DNA of 64,000 bases from Flavobacterium sp. J49 (lineage in GTDB: Bacteria > Bacteroidota > Bacteroidia > Flavobacteriales > Flavobacteriaceae), in contig NZ_JAAQQU010000104.1 of NCBI RefSeq assembly GCF_011742145.1, positions 267,938 to 331,937 on the forward strand. Reading direction: 5' to 3'. Under the pieces are notes generated by a model. The model searched no databases. It was not told the origin of the DNA and saw only the letters and a list, made by a program, of their open reading frames with translations. The position numbers and the translations under genes are program-made. Shown here piece after piece: positions 43,307-51,497 of the stretch (positions within the stretch are counted from its first letter, which is position 1; the number at the start of each line of letters is the position of its first letter).

Positions 43307-43888
43307 TTACTTTCGGTAAAAATTGTTGTGATCCACATATTCCCAAACGTTGTGTGGCAATAATGGACGGATATTTTTTTTGTTTTTGATACCGTCTCGA
43401 ATAAATGTAGAAGAAATTTCTACGATAGGCGCGTCGATTTTGTGAATGCGCGGATTGTCTTTAAGTTCCAAATTCTCTGGTTCATTCGAAATTCTTGGGT
43501 AAATATAGATGTCGTGATGTTGTAAAATATACTCGTAGTTTTTCCACTTGTGAAACGATTTCAGATTGTCTTCGCCCATGATTAAAGAGAACTCATGTTG
43601 CGGATATTTTTCCATCAAATGCGCTAAAGTATTTACGGTATAATTCGGTTGCGGCAATTTGAATTCGATGTCGGAAGGCTTGATTTTCGGATACTCTTCT
43701 GTAGCCAATCTGACCAAATGCAAACGCTGATAATCATCCAACAAAGTATTCTTTTGCTTTAGCGGGTTGTGTGGCGTGACAACCATCCAAATTTGCTCTA
43801 AATCCGAATGCTCAGCCAAATGATTGGCAATAATCAAATGCCCAACATGAATAGGGTTAAAGGTGCCGAAATACAATCCGATTTTCAT
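43307..43888 (-). CDS. nadD: Nicotinate-nucleotide adenylyltransferase
   Basis: The product is 193 aa from the ATG at 43888 (MKIGLYFGTFNPIHVGHLIIANHL). The extension to 43921 would be encoded by the short tandem repeat GGCAATA and is not credible. Nucleotidylyltransferase motifs are GTFNPIHVGH, VTPHNPLK and the final ISSTFIRDGIKNKKNIRPLLP. It makes NaAD from nicotinate mononucleotide and ATP in NAD synthesis. It lies downstream of gmk on the minus strand. Confidence 0.96.
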   Translation of the reverse strand: MKIGLYFGTFNPIHVGHLIIANHLAEHSDLEQIWMVVTPHNPLKQKNTLLDDYQRLHLVRLATEEYPKIKPSDIEFKLPQPNYTVNTLAHLMEKYPQHEFSLIMGEDNLKSFHKWKNYEYILQHHDIYIYPRISNEPENLELKDNPRIHKIDAPIVEISSTFIRDGIKNKKNIRPLLPHNVWEYVDHNNFYRK

Positions 43889-43957
43889 AATAATAGGCAA
43901 TAGGCAATAGGCAACAGGCAATAGTAAACTAATTACTTTTGGCTAGTGTCTATTGGC

Positions 43958-44527
43958 TCATTTTACAAATTCTTTTACCAACTCATAAGCTTCTGCTTTC
44001 GCGACATCTAAATCATAATTCTTAATTATCGTGTCAAATTGTGGTGCTGTTGCTAATTCTACGTGAGCTTTTGCAATACGCATGTTGATTTTTTCATCGG
44101 TTTCTGTAGAACGCTCTTTTAATCTTCGTTTTAGTTCGTCAACGCTTGGCGGTTTTACGAAAACGGCTAAGGTTTCCTGGGGAAATTTGTGTTTAATCCG
44201 CAATCCGCCGGCCACATCGATGTCAAAAATTACGTTTTTCCCTTTGGCCCAAATGCGTTCCACTTCACTTTTTAAAGTTCCATAAAAATTATCGCGGTAC
44301 ACTTCTTCCCATTCGATAAAATCTTCGGCTTTGATGTGTTTTTTGAACTCTTCAATGGTGATGAAATAGTAATCCTTACCATGTACTTCTTCGCCACGTG
44401 GTTCACGGGTCGCTGCCGAAATCGAAAATTCTAAATTCAACTCCGGTTGTGCCAATAAATGTCTTACTATGGTGGTTTTTCCCGAACCGGATGGCGCTGA
44501 GAATACTAATAATTTTCCTTTGTTCAT
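43958..44527 (-). CDS. gmk: Guanylate kinase
   Basis: The product is 189 aa. The P-loop SAPSGSGKTTI lies near residue 10, GMP-binding motifs are SAATREPRGEEVHGKDYYF and EWEEVYRDNFYGT, and the lid motif is RLKERSTETDEKINMRIA. It phosphorylates GMP to GDP. Its ATG overlaps the stop of the small upstream membrane gene by 4 bp (ATGA), so the two are coupled. Confidence 0.97.
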   Translation of the reverse strand: MNKGKLLVFSAPSGSGKTTIVRHLLAQPELNLEFSISAATREPRGEEVHGKDYYFITIEEFKKHIKAEDFIEWEEVYRDNFYGTLKSEVERIWAKGKNVIFDIDVAGGLRIKHKFPQETLAVFVKPPSVDELKRRLKERSTETDEKINMRIAKAHVELATAPQFDTIIKNYDLDVAKAEAYELVKEFVK

Positions 44528-44754
44528 TGTTGTTGAATTGCTTCTTTATTCCCTTTTTTTCGAAAATTATAAATTGAAATAAATAATATTATAATTGTTA
44601 TAAATCCTATTCCGACAAGATTTGTCGTAATCCAAATTCCAATATCATGAAAACCAGGAAACAAACTACTAACGATTTTCTCTGAAAGAAAGAAGATGAA
44701 AATTGAAATAGTTAAAATCCAAATCAGAAAATATTTTATAGAATGTTTGAGCAT
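44524..44754 (-). CDS. Small two-TM membrane protein between yicC and gmk
   Basis: The product is 76 aa with two hydrophobic segments (YFLIWILTISIFIFFL and WITTNLVGIGFITIIILFISIY) and a short basic end (NFRKKGNKEAIQQQ). It overlaps gmk by 4 bp and its ATG follows the yicC stop directly. The base composition is more AT-rich than its neighbours. No family is recognised. A regulatory or accessory membrane role is possible. Confidence 0.75.
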   Translation of the reverse strand: MLKHSIKYFLIWILTISIFIFFLSEKIVSSLFPGFHDIGIWITTNLVGIGFITIIILFISIYNFRKKGNKEAIQQQ

Positions 44755-45615
44755 TTACAAAACATTTAAAACCTGTTCCTTAATCTTCTCCAATTCATCT
44801 TTCATCATCACAACCAATTTCTGCATTTCGGAATGGTTGGATTTAGAACCCATGGTATTGATTTCTCTGCCCATTTCCTGAGTAATAAAACCCAATTTTC
44901 TTCCGTTGGCTTCGGTTCCGGCTAGGGTTTCTATGAAATAGTTTAAGTGGTTTTCCAAACGCACTTTCTCTTCAGTGATGTCGTATTTTTCGAGATAAAA
45001 AATCAATTCTTGTTCGAAACGATTCTCGTCTACATTTTCTTTTAATTCATCTAAAGCCGTTCTCAACCTTGTTTTAACCGTTTCCACTCTTTCGGCATCA
45101 TAGGCCACGGCATTGTTCATTAAAGTCATAATATTGGCAATGCGATGCAAAAACTCTTTTTCCAAAGAAACACCTTCGTCTTTTCGGAATTGGGCAATAT
45201 TTTCTAAAGCTTCGTCAATCACTGTTTGGATTTTCTTCCATTCGTTTTCGTCGATTTCGTCGCGCTCTGTTTTCAACGCATCGGGCATTCTGACGGCCAT
45301 TTTCATCAATTCGGTTTCATCGGCATTTGGTATTACGGCTTTCATTTGGTTGATATACCCTTTGACAATAGGCACATTAATTTTAGAAGATGTTTCTTCG
45401 CCGGTAACCTCAACATATAATGAAAAATCAATTTTTCCGCGCTCTAATCGTTGCGAAAGTTGGTTGCGCAATCCCAATTCCATTTCTCTGAAAACAGAAG
45501 GCATGCGCGTGTTTAAATCCAAACCTTTGCTGTTAAGCGATTTGATTTCAACGGTAATTTTTTTGGTTGGTAATTGCAAACTAGCTTTTCCAAAACCGGT
45601 CATCGATTGTATCAT
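44755..45615 (-). CDS. YicC family endoribonuclease
   Basis: The product is 286 aa. It begins MIQSMTGFGKASLQLPTKKITVEIKSLNSKGLDLNTRMP, the YicC N-terminal signature, and ends with the family motif GRKLGFITQEMGREINTMGSKSNHSEMQKLVVMMKDELEKIKEQVLNVL. YicC (YicC/YloC) proteins are RNA-binding, metal-dependent endoribonucleases with a role in RNA turnover and sporulation or stationary phase. It precedes gmk in many bacteria, as here with a small gene in between. Confidence 0.95.
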   Translation of the reverse strand: MIQSMTGFGKASLQLPTKKITVEIKSLNSKGLDLNTRMPSVFREMELGLRNQLSQRLERGKIDFSLYVEVTGEETSSKINVPIVKGYINQMKAVIPNADETELMKMAVRMPDALKTERDEIDENEWKKIQTVIDEALENIAQFRKDEGVSLEKEFLHRIANIMTLMNNAVAYDAERVETVKTRLRTALDELKENVDENRFEQELIFYLEKYDITEEKVRLENHLNYFIETLAGTEANGRKLGFITQEMGREINTMGSKSNHSEMQKLVVMMKDELEKIKEQVLNVL

Positions 45616-45666
45616 AAATTCTGTAAAATGTTCTCAAAGATAAATAAAATCGTTGGTGGTTGAAAG

Positions 45667-46557
45667 TTATTGGTTGATGGTTTTCTTTTGCAAAACCAAA
45701 TAAACGCCAACAAATATCAAAACCGCCGACAACACCTTAACCCAAGTCAGTTGGTCTTTGCCTAAACTCATGGCAAAAATGGTAGCGAAAAGCGGTTGCA
45801 GATAAATAAAAACGGCAACCGTGGTTGGCTTTAATTCTCGCATGGAAACCAAGTTGAATAAGTATGTGAAAAATGTTGTAAAGACAACTACAAAACCTAT
45901 TTCCCACATAATTACTTCCGGAATGGTTTGCCATTGAACTTCCTGACATTCGCTCCAGCCAAAAGGAATCACCATTAACAAACCAAAACTATAAATCCAT
46001 TTTACGAAAGTGAAAGCGTTGTATTTGTCCATTAATTTTTTAACTACTATGAGGTAAAAACCATAGGAAACGGCATTGATAAAAACTAGAAAATTGCCCA
46101 ACATTGCATTGGTGGCATTGCCCATCGATTTTCCGTAAAGAATTAAAAAGCCTGTGCCAAAAAGTCCAAGCAGAATTCCGAAAATCTTTCGGGTTTCCAT
46201 GCGTTCTTTCATGATGATGGCGGATAAAATCAGTACAATAATAGGTGTTGTCACCATAATTACCGAAGCAGAAATAGGCGACGTATAATTCAATCCTTTA
46301 AAGAACGTGAGCATGTTCAAAGCCACGCCAAAGAAAGCAGCAGCAATAATTCGAGGGAAATCGTTGCGTTGGATTTTTTCTTTTGGACCAAAAAAAGAAA
46401 CCAACCAAAACAAAATCGTAGCGCCAAAAACCCGTAATAAAATAAATCCGAAAGGTTTGATGTAAGTAGGCATAACGTCTTTGGCAATCGTAAACGAAAC
46501 GCCGTAAATGAGCGAAACCATCATTGCTGCCAATAAGGCCCAAGTGCGCTTACTCAT
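45667..46557 (-). CDS. EamA family (DMT) membrane transporter
   Basis: The product is 296 aa from the ATG at 46557 (MSKRTWALLAAMMVSLIYGVSFTIAKDVMP). A longer frame to 46626 overlaps the ArsC-like gene and lacks the right start. Ten hydrophobic helices form two EamA repeats (for example ILLRVFGATILFWLVSFF and FVVVFTTFFTYLFNLVS). DMT carriers export metabolites or amino acids, and the substrate here is unknown. The gene overlaps the ArsC-like gene by 8 bp, so the pair is cotranscribed. Confidence 0.9.
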   Translation of the reverse strand: MSKRTWALLAAMMVSLIYGVSFTIAKDVMPTYIKPFGFILLRVFGATILFWLVSFFGPKEKIQRNDFPRIIAAAFFGVALNMLTFFKGLNYTSPISASVIMVTTPIIVLILSAIIMKERMETRKIFGILLGLFGTGFLILYGKSMGNATNAMLGNFLVFINAVSYGFYLIVVKKLMDKYNAFTFVKWIYSFGLLMVIPFGWSECQEVQWQTIPEVIMWEIGFVVVFTTFFTYLFNLVSMRELKPTTVAVFIYLQPLFATIFAMSLGKDQLTWVKVLSAVLIFVGVYLVLQKKTINQ

Positions 46558-46906
46558 TCGACAAAAAATCGATGGCTTGTTGAACCACTTTCGGGCTGTT
46601 ACCCACAAATATTTTGCCATCGGCAATGATTACCGGACGTGACAGGAAAGTGTAATGTTCCAAAATATATCTTTTGAAATCGGCTTCGGTAAGTTTTTCG
46701 TCTTTTAAACCCATTTCTTTATAAAGAGTTGCTCTTTTGCTGAAAATCACTTCATAACTGCCCGCCAATTGTTGCATTTCTTCGACTTGCTTAACGGTCA
46801 TCGGTTCGGTTTTGATGTCTTGCAGTTGAAAAGTTTCCAGTTTTGGTAGTGATTTTAAGATGCGTTGACACGTGCTACACGTTTTGAGATGGTATATTTT
46901 TCGCAT
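46550..46906 (-). CDS. ArsC/Spx-like thioredoxin-fold protein
   Basis: The product is 118 aa. It begins MRKIYHLKTCSTCQRILKSL, with a CxxC at residues 10-13, and ends with the family RPVIIADGKIFVGNSPKVVQQAIDFL. The fold is that of ArsC/YffB/Spx proteins. The arginine-rich arsenate reductase signature is not clear, so it may be a YffB-like GSH-dependent reductase or a regulator. It overlaps the EamA gene by 8 bp. Confidence 0.85.
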   Translation of the reverse strand: MRKIYHLKTCSTCQRILKSLPKLETFQLQDIKTEPMTVKQVEEMQQLAGSYEVIFSKRATLYKEMGLKDEKLTEADFKRYILEHYTFLSRPVIIADGKIFVGNSPKVVQQAIDFLSNE

Positions 46907-46988
46907 GATGATGGCTTAAAATTTATCTAACAAAAATACGTTGTTATGGTTTTGGATTTGTGTAATTTTATCAAAAATTTAAACAATT

Positions 46989-47444
46989 ATGGATACCGCA
47001 TTTAAAATATGGGAAACCAACAGAAAGCATTATCTCCAACTTATCGAAAGCTATTCTTTGGAACAACTAAACAAAATTCCTAAAGGGTTCAGCAATAATC
47101 TGGTTTGGAATTTAGGACATATCATCGTGGCGCAACAAGGTTTGGTGTACCGTCTTTCGGGATTGCCTGTCAATGTCAGTGACGAAATGAACGAAAAATA
47201 CAGAAACGGTTCCAGACCATCCGGAACCACGACACAAGCCGAAGTAGACGAACTAAAAACACTTCTTTTTTCCCTAATGGAAAAAACCAAAGCAGATTAT
47301 GCCGCCGGAAAGTTTACCTCTTATAACGAATATACTACCGGAACCGGATTTCATTTGGCCTCAACTCAGGAAGCCATTGAATTCAACAATTATCACGAAG
47401 GGTTGCATTTTGGTTTTATGATGAATATCCGAAAGTTTATATAA
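46989..47444 (+). CDS. DinB superfamily protein
   Basis: The product is 151 aa. The four-helix DinB fold is suggested by WNLGHIIVAQQGLVYRLSGLP and by the ending NNYHEGLHFGFMMNIRKF, which contain the conserved metal-binding His residues (in LGH, and the His pair of YHEGLH). DinB-like proteins bind a divalent metal and some act as bacillithiol- or mycothiol-dependent S-transferases. The substrate is unknown. Confidence 0.87.
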   Translation: MDTAFKIWETNRKHYLQLIESYSLEQLNKIPKGFSNNLVWNLGHIIVAQQGLVYRLSGLPVNVSDEMNEKYRNGSRPSGTTTQAEVDELKTLLFSLMEKTKADYAAGKFTSYNEYTTGTGFHLASTQEAIEFNNYHEGLHFGFMMNIRKFI

Positions 47445-47457
47445 CGTTAAACCCGCT

Positions 47458-47486
47458 TTTGCATCTGAAAAAATAAAATACCTTTG
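47458..47486 (+). promoter_or_regulatory. Promoter of the cystathionine-type enzyme gene
   Basis: TTTG at 47458-47461, a 17-bp spacer and TACCTTTG at 47479-47486 match the Bacteroidota consensus. The start codon follows 16 bp later. Confidence 0.65.
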
Positions 47487-47502
47487 CCAAAATTTTTATA
47501 CA

Positions 47503-48645
47503 ATGAAGTTCAACACCAAAGTCATACATGGAAATCAACACCATGAAGAAGTTACCGGAGCAGTTATGCCGCCGGTTTTTCAAACCTCAACATATGCTCA
47601 AACTTCACCCGGAAAACCCGTAGGTGATTATGAATATTCTCGAGCAGCCAATCCAACGCGTCAAGCTTTAGAAGATGCTTTAGCCAGTATCGAGAATGGC
47701 GCTCGTGGCTTGGCTTTCGCTTCAGGATTAGCCGCAACCGATTGTTTGCTTAGAATGTTCAAGTCCGGTGACGAAATCATCGCTATGGACGATTTATATG
47801 GTGGAACTTACCGATTGTTTACGCGTTTGTACAACAACAGCGGTATCAAATTCCATTTTGTGGACATGAATGATATGGCGAAGTTTCAATCATTGATTAA
47901 CGAAAATACTAAATTGGTTTGGGTAGAAACGCCTACCAATCCGTTGATGAAATTGGCTGATATCGCTGAGATTGCCAAAATCACCAAAAAACACAACATC
48001 CTTTTCGCAGTAGACAATACTTTTGCAACGCCTTATTTACAAAAACCATTGGATTTAGGTGCTGATATTGTAATGCATTCAGCCACGAAATATTTGGGCG
48101 GGCACAGTGATGTGATAGCCGGTGCTTTGATTATCAAAGACGCAGCTTTAGGGGATGAATTGCACTTTAAACAGTTTGCCACCGGTGGTACTTTAGGCCC
48201 AATGGACAGTTTCTTGGTTTTAAGAGGAATCAAAACCCTTCATTTACGAGTGCAAAGACATTGCGAAAACGGAGAAAAAGTAGCCAACTTTTTAGCCAAT
48301 CATCCTGATGTAGATAAAGTTTTCTACCCCGGATTGCCAGATCATCCGTTTCATGACATTGCCAAAAAACAAATGAGCGGTTTTGGCGGTATGGTATCTT
48401 TTACCTTTAAATCAGGAAAAAAAGAAGACGCTATTTCTTTCTTAGAAAAATTAAAAGTTTTCACTTTAGCCGAATCACTTGGAGGTGTGGAATCTTTGGC
48501 CAATCATCCGGCTTTAATGACACATGCTTCGATTCCGGAAGACAAACGAAAAGAAATTGGTATCACTGATGACTTGGTTAGATTGAGTACCGGTGTTGAA
48601 GACATTGATGATTTATTGGCTGACATTGAACAAGCTTTTAGATAA
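47503..48645 (+). CDS. Trans-sulfuration PLP enzyme (cystathionine gamma-synthase/beta-lyase type)
   Basis: The product is 380 aa, a Cys/Met metabolism PLP enzyme of aspartate aminotransferase fold. The PLP Lys196 lies in SATKYLGGHSDV. Other motifs are YEYSRAANPTRQALEDALASIE, ASGLAATDCLLRMFKSGDEII, WVETPTNPLMKLADI and the end SLGGVESLANHPALMTHASIP..RLSTGVEDIDDLL. The reaction could be gamma-synthase, beta- or gamma-lyase; sequence alone does not settle it. It has its own promoter and a strong terminator, so it is monocistronic. Confidence 0.92.
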   Translation: MKFNTKVIHGNQHHEEVTGAVMPPVFQTSTYAQTSPGKPVGDYEYSRAANPTRQALEDALASIENGARGLAFASGLAATDCLLRMFKSGDEIIAMDDLYGGTYRLFTRLYNNSGIKFHFVDMNDMAKFQSLINENTKLVWVETPTNPLMKLADIAEIAKITKKHNILFAVDNTFATPYLQKPLDLGADIVMHSATKYLGGHSDVIAGALIIKDAALGDELHFKQFATGGTLGPMDSFLVLRGIKTLHLRVQRHCENGEKVANFLANHPDVDKVFYPGLPDHPFHDIAKKQMSGFGGMVSFTFKSGKKEDAISFLEKLKVFTLAESLGGVESLANHPALMTHASIPEDKRKEIGITDDLVRLSTGVEDIDDLLADIEQAFR

Positions 48646-48668
48646 TTTAAGCTTACTTAACCAACTGT

Positions 48669-48701
48669 AAAAAGCCGGAGGAAAAAACCTCTGGCTTTTT
48701 T
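48669..48701 (+). terminator. Terminator of the PLP enzyme gene
   Basis: AAAGCCGGAGG and CCTCTGGCTTT form a long stem with one wobble and a 6-nt loop, followed by T6. Confidence 0.9.
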
Positions 48702-48760
48702 GTAAACTTAATTTTATTGAAAAATGGAATTATAAGAAAAATTATATTTTTTATTAATTT

Positions 48761-48800
48761 TTGTGTATTTCGTCGATTATTATTGTCTTTTGACGGTTAT
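48761..48800 (+). promoter_or_regulatory. Candidate direct-repeat site 5' of the small secreted protein
   Basis: GTGTATTTCGTCGATTATT (48764-48782) differs by one base from 41365-41383 upstream of lipoprotein paralogue 2. A second half-site TTTTGACGGTTA (48788-48799) follows at a 20-bp step. Two unrelated secreted-protein genes therefore share this box. Confidence 0.5.
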
Positions 48801-48849
48801 TAAATTTTATTTATCTATGTTTATCTTGTATAATTTAATAATTGACCCC

Positions 48850-49089
48850 ATGAAAACAATTAACCTAAAAAGTACTTTCAAAGTATTTCTTTTCTTATTC
48901 ATGCTATGTAGTACCAACGCTTTTTCATTCACAAAACTACCGAATGAGGCGAGTTCAAGTGGTCATGAATCGAGATTTGGTTCCACAAGCAAAGTGGCAA
49001 AAGTATCAAAAAAACCAACCGCGGCTTACTCTAAACCAACCAGATGTATTGCCATGCAGTCTAAAAGCAAAAAATGCTTTAAGAAGTAA
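48850..49089 (+). CDS. Small basic secreted protein
   Basis: The product is 79 aa from the ATG at 48850; the frame is open to 48763 but runs over the shared upstream box. The signal peptide is MKTINLKSTFKVFLFLFMLCSTNAFS. The mature ~53 residues are basic (Lys, Ser, Thr) and end in RCIAMQSKSKKCFKK. The Cys-x-Ala...Lys-Cys spacing resembles the first half of the DUF5763 motif (RCxATTxxGxxC). This likeness is weak. The function is unknown. Confidence 0.65.
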   Translation: MKTINLKSTFKVFLFLFMLCSTNAFSFTKLPNEASSSGHESRFGSTSKVAKVSKKPTAAYSKPTRCIAMQSKSKKCFKK

Positions 49090-49154
49090 ATCTGCACTTA
49101 ATGGCAACTAAAAAGATTACTATTATTAAATAGCAAATGTCGCCATAAGGCTAT

Positions 49155-49196
49155 TAAAAAAAGAGCCGATTCATTAAGCTGAATCGGCTCTTTTTT
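49155..49196. terminator. Bidirectional terminator
   Basis: AAAGAGCCGATTCA and TGAATCGGCTCTTT form a 14-bp stem with a 6-nt loop, A-rich left and T6 right. It lies between convergent small secreted protein and DUF3078 genes. Confidence 0.92.
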
Positions 49197-49209
49197 ATGT
49201 CAATTTGTA

Positions 49210-50103
49210 TCAGAACCCATAATTTACACCAATTCCAATGACTTGACGCGTTTGAAATCCTCGGTAAGCGTTGTCGTCATAAATGGTTTGAAAGGCAAAA
49301 TTAGTTGTCAAGTATTTATTGACTTTCATTACGATATTTAGTGTATAATCTATATCAACATTATAAACATCTTCCAAATAATTAGTGTAAGAGTTAAAAA
49401 TATTTTCGGCACTAACATTTTCCATGATATTGAACTTGTAATAAGCATTGACAGCGGCTCCAAATTCATAACGAGAAGATTCTCCCATGCGCACCCCAAA
49501 AGCCGGACCAAGTTCAGTAAAATGCTTATGTACCATGATTATTTTGGAAGTTGCCGGCGCAACGTTGATTTTTAGATTATCATTCTTTTTCCACATCATA
49601 CCGGGACCGAATTGGGTGTAAGATGGGGATAAAAAGTGAGATATTTTAATAGTGTTATTGGCAGGATCAAAACCGGAATCAAATTGTGTTTTAAAATTGA
49701 AAAAGAAAGAGTAGTACCATTCACCCGAAGCTTTTTTGCCTAAAAGAGAATTGAATTCAAAGCGGTCATCCGTTTTTCTCAAGTCTTGTCCGTTGATTTT
49801 GGTCAAACCATAATTGGCGTTGAGTTTGTTGTCCCATGTCCACGTATCGCTCTTGTAGTTTAGGTCATATTTAATTCCTGTATTCCCAGAGATACTGCTT
49901 TGGCCACCGGCTAACCAGTTATTAAAGCTTGCCTGGTTTAACAAGACGGTAGCGACTCCTTTTTTTTCCCAACCGTTGGGTTTTTCTTCCTGGATTTTGG
50001 CAATGGTTTCTTCGGTTTTCTTTAATAATTCTTTTTCACTTACCTGAGAAAACCCTTTGTTTATTGATAAAAAGAATAGCGTAGCTAATAAAACTCTTTT
50101 CAT
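49210..50103 (-). CDS. DUF3078 outer membrane protein
   Basis: The product is 297 aa from the ATG at 50103 (MKRVLLATLFFLSINKGFSQ). The frame to 50157 is a poor upstream extension. After the signal peptide comes the family segment GWEKKGVATVLLNQASFNNWLAGGQSSISGNTGIKYDLNYKSDTWTWDNKLNANYG. The rest is alternating beta-strands that end in an aromatic (VIGIGVNYGF), as in a barrel. DUF3078 proteins are predicted outer-membrane barrels in Bacteroidota with no known role. The gene lies downstream of the suf cluster. Confidence 0.93.
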   Translation of the reverse strand: MKRVLLATLFFLSINKGFSQVSEKELLKKTEETIAKIQEEKPNGWEKKGVATVLLNQASFNNWLAGGQSSISGNTGIKYDLNYKSDTWTWDNKLNANYGLTKINGQDLRKTDDRFEFNSLLGKKASGEWYYSFFFNFKTQFDSGFDPANNTIKISHFLSPSYTQFGPGMMWKKNDNLKINVAPATSKIIMVHKHFTELGPAFGVRMGESSRYEFGAAVNAYYKFNIMENVSAENIFNSYTNYLEDVYNVDIDYTLNIVMKVNKYLTTNFAFQTIYDDNAYRGFQTRQVIGIGVNYGF

Positions 50104-50163
50104 TTTAAGATTTTTAAAATTTTGAGGCAAAGGTAAGAATACATTTTGCCATTTCAAATCTGA

Positions 50164-50670
50164 CTATTTACCTTTTTTGTACAACGGAACAGCCGAACAG
50201 GCTTCGCCATACATAATACTTTTGGCAATGGGTTGGAGTTTTTGAACCGCCATAATGTAAGCGCTTTCCGGAACCGGTTTTTTAGAACAACCTTTGATGA
50301 TAACCGGTTTGTCTTGGTAAAGAGAATAATCAAGTGTTGGCAGAATCTCTTGGTATAAAGCCGTTTCCAGGTCAACTAGATTACCGCTGACCACTTTTTC
50401 AGCAAAAGGCGCTACATAAGTTGTAACCAAAATTGTAGCCCAAGCCGGTACAATAGCATCGGTTGAACAATGAATGGCTACAAAATGGTTTTGGTATTGC
50501 GACCAATCGTGGTTTTTCAACGCTTCTCGAAAGTCTTTTTCTTTCAATAAAAAACCCTCCAAAAGCCATTGGGAAATGTCTATTTGAGTTCGAATGCCTT
50601 TGGGATAATAATCTTCCAAATCGAATACTTCGAGCACAGAATTGGCCACTCTGTTGATGATTTCGTCCAT
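50164..50670 (-). CDS. DUF2480 family protein in the suf neighbourhood
   Basis: The product is 168 aa, soluble, and begins MDEIINRVANSVLEVFDLEDYYPKGIRTQIDISQWLLEGFLLKEKDFREALKNHDW. It shows the DUF2480 run YVAPFAEKVVSGNLVDLETALYQEILPTLDYSLYQDKPVIIKGCSKKPVPESAY. Three Cys (AIHCSTDAIV, KGCSKKP, GEACSAVP) may matter. The family has no proven role. It lies 78 bp after sufT in the same direction, which hints at iron-sulfur biology. Confidence 0.88.
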   Translation of the reverse strand: MDEIINRVANSVLEVFDLEDYYPKGIRTQIDISQWLLEGFLLKEKDFREALKNHDWSQYQNHFVAIHCSTDAIVPAWATILVTTYVAPFAEKVVSGNLVDLETALYQEILPTLDYSLYQDKPVIIKGCSKKPVPESAYIMAVQKLQPIAKSIMYGEACSAVPLYKKGK

Positions 50671-50747
50671 TGTTATAATGTTCAGTGTTCAGTATTGAGT
50701 ATTCAGCGACATTACTGCCGACTGCTACTGCTTATTGAATACTAATT

Positions 50748-51071
50748 TTAAAGCATTCCCAGTTCTAATTTGGCTTCTTCACTCATTAAATCTTTGCTCC
50801 AAGGCGGATCGAAGGTGATTTCCACTTCACAAGCTTTAACGGTGTCTATTTTTTTGATTTTTTCTTCTACTTCACGAGGTAAAGTCTCGGCTACGGGACA
50901 ATTTGGTGAAGTTAATGTCATCAAAACTTTTACTTCGTTGTCTTCGTTAATCATCACATCGTAGATTAAGCCTAATTCATAGATGTCGACAGGAATTTCG
51001 GGATCATAAATGCCTTTGAGCACTTTGACTACATTTTCGCCTAAATTGATATCGTCTTTAAATTCTTCCAT
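50748..51071 (-). CDS. sufT: SufT / MIP18-type DUF59 iron-sulfur assembly protein
   Basis: The product is 107 aa. The DUF59 core is NVVKVLKGIYDPEIPVDIYELGLIYDVMI, with the conserved DPEIPVDI and LTSPNCPVAETLPREVEEKI, including Cys in PNCPVAE, and then a final VEITFDPPWSKDLMSEEAKLELGML. It acts in maturation of iron-sulfur proteins. It follows sufE by 6 bp and belongs to the suf gene run. Confidence 0.95.
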   Translation of the reverse strand: MEEFKDDINLGENVVKVLKGIYDPEIPVDIYELGLIYDVMINEDNEVKVLMTLTSPNCPVAETLPREVEEKIKKIDTVKACEVEITFDPPWSKDLMSEEAKLELGML

Positions 51072-51077
51072 AGTTTT

Positions 51078-51497
51078 TTAATTTTTAGCATTGAATGCCA
51101 AAGCATACATTTTTAATTTTTTAATCATAGAGACCAAACCGTTGGCGCGTGTTGGCGACAAGTGTTCTTTTAAACCAATCTCATCAATAAAATCAGTGTT
51201 GGCGTCCAAAATATCCGAAGCTTTTTGATTGGAAAAGGCACGAATTAGAATCGCAATAATACCTTTGGTTAAAATCGCATCGCTATCGGCGGTGAAGACT
51301 ACTTTATCACCTTGTTGTTCGGCATGCACCCAAACTTTTGATTGGCAACCGGTGATGATGTTTTCTTCGGTTTTATATTGTTCCTCAATTAACGGTAATG
51401 CTTTTCCTAGGTCGATTATGTATTCATAACGTTGCATCCAATCGTCAAACATGGAAAATTCTTCAACGATTTCCTCTTGTATTTCTTTTATGGTCAT
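51078..51497 (-). CDS. sufE: SufE, cysteine desulfurase sulfur acceptor
   Basis: The product is 139 aa. It shows the SufE family run FDDWMQRYEYIIDLGKALPLIEEQYKTEENIITGCQSKVWV, with the sulfur-accepting Cys in ITGCQSKVW, then GIIAILIRAFSNQKASDIL and HLSPTRANGL. It takes the persulfide from SufS. Its start shares one base with the stop of the upstream lipoprotein gene. Confidence 0.96.
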   Translation of the reverse strand: MTIKEIQEEIVEEFSMFDDWMQRYEYIIDLGKALPLIEEQYKTEENIITGCQSKVWVHAEQQGDKVVFTADSDAILTKGIIAILIRAFSNQKASDILDANTDFIDEIGLKEHLSPTRANGLVSMIKKLKMYALAFNAKN

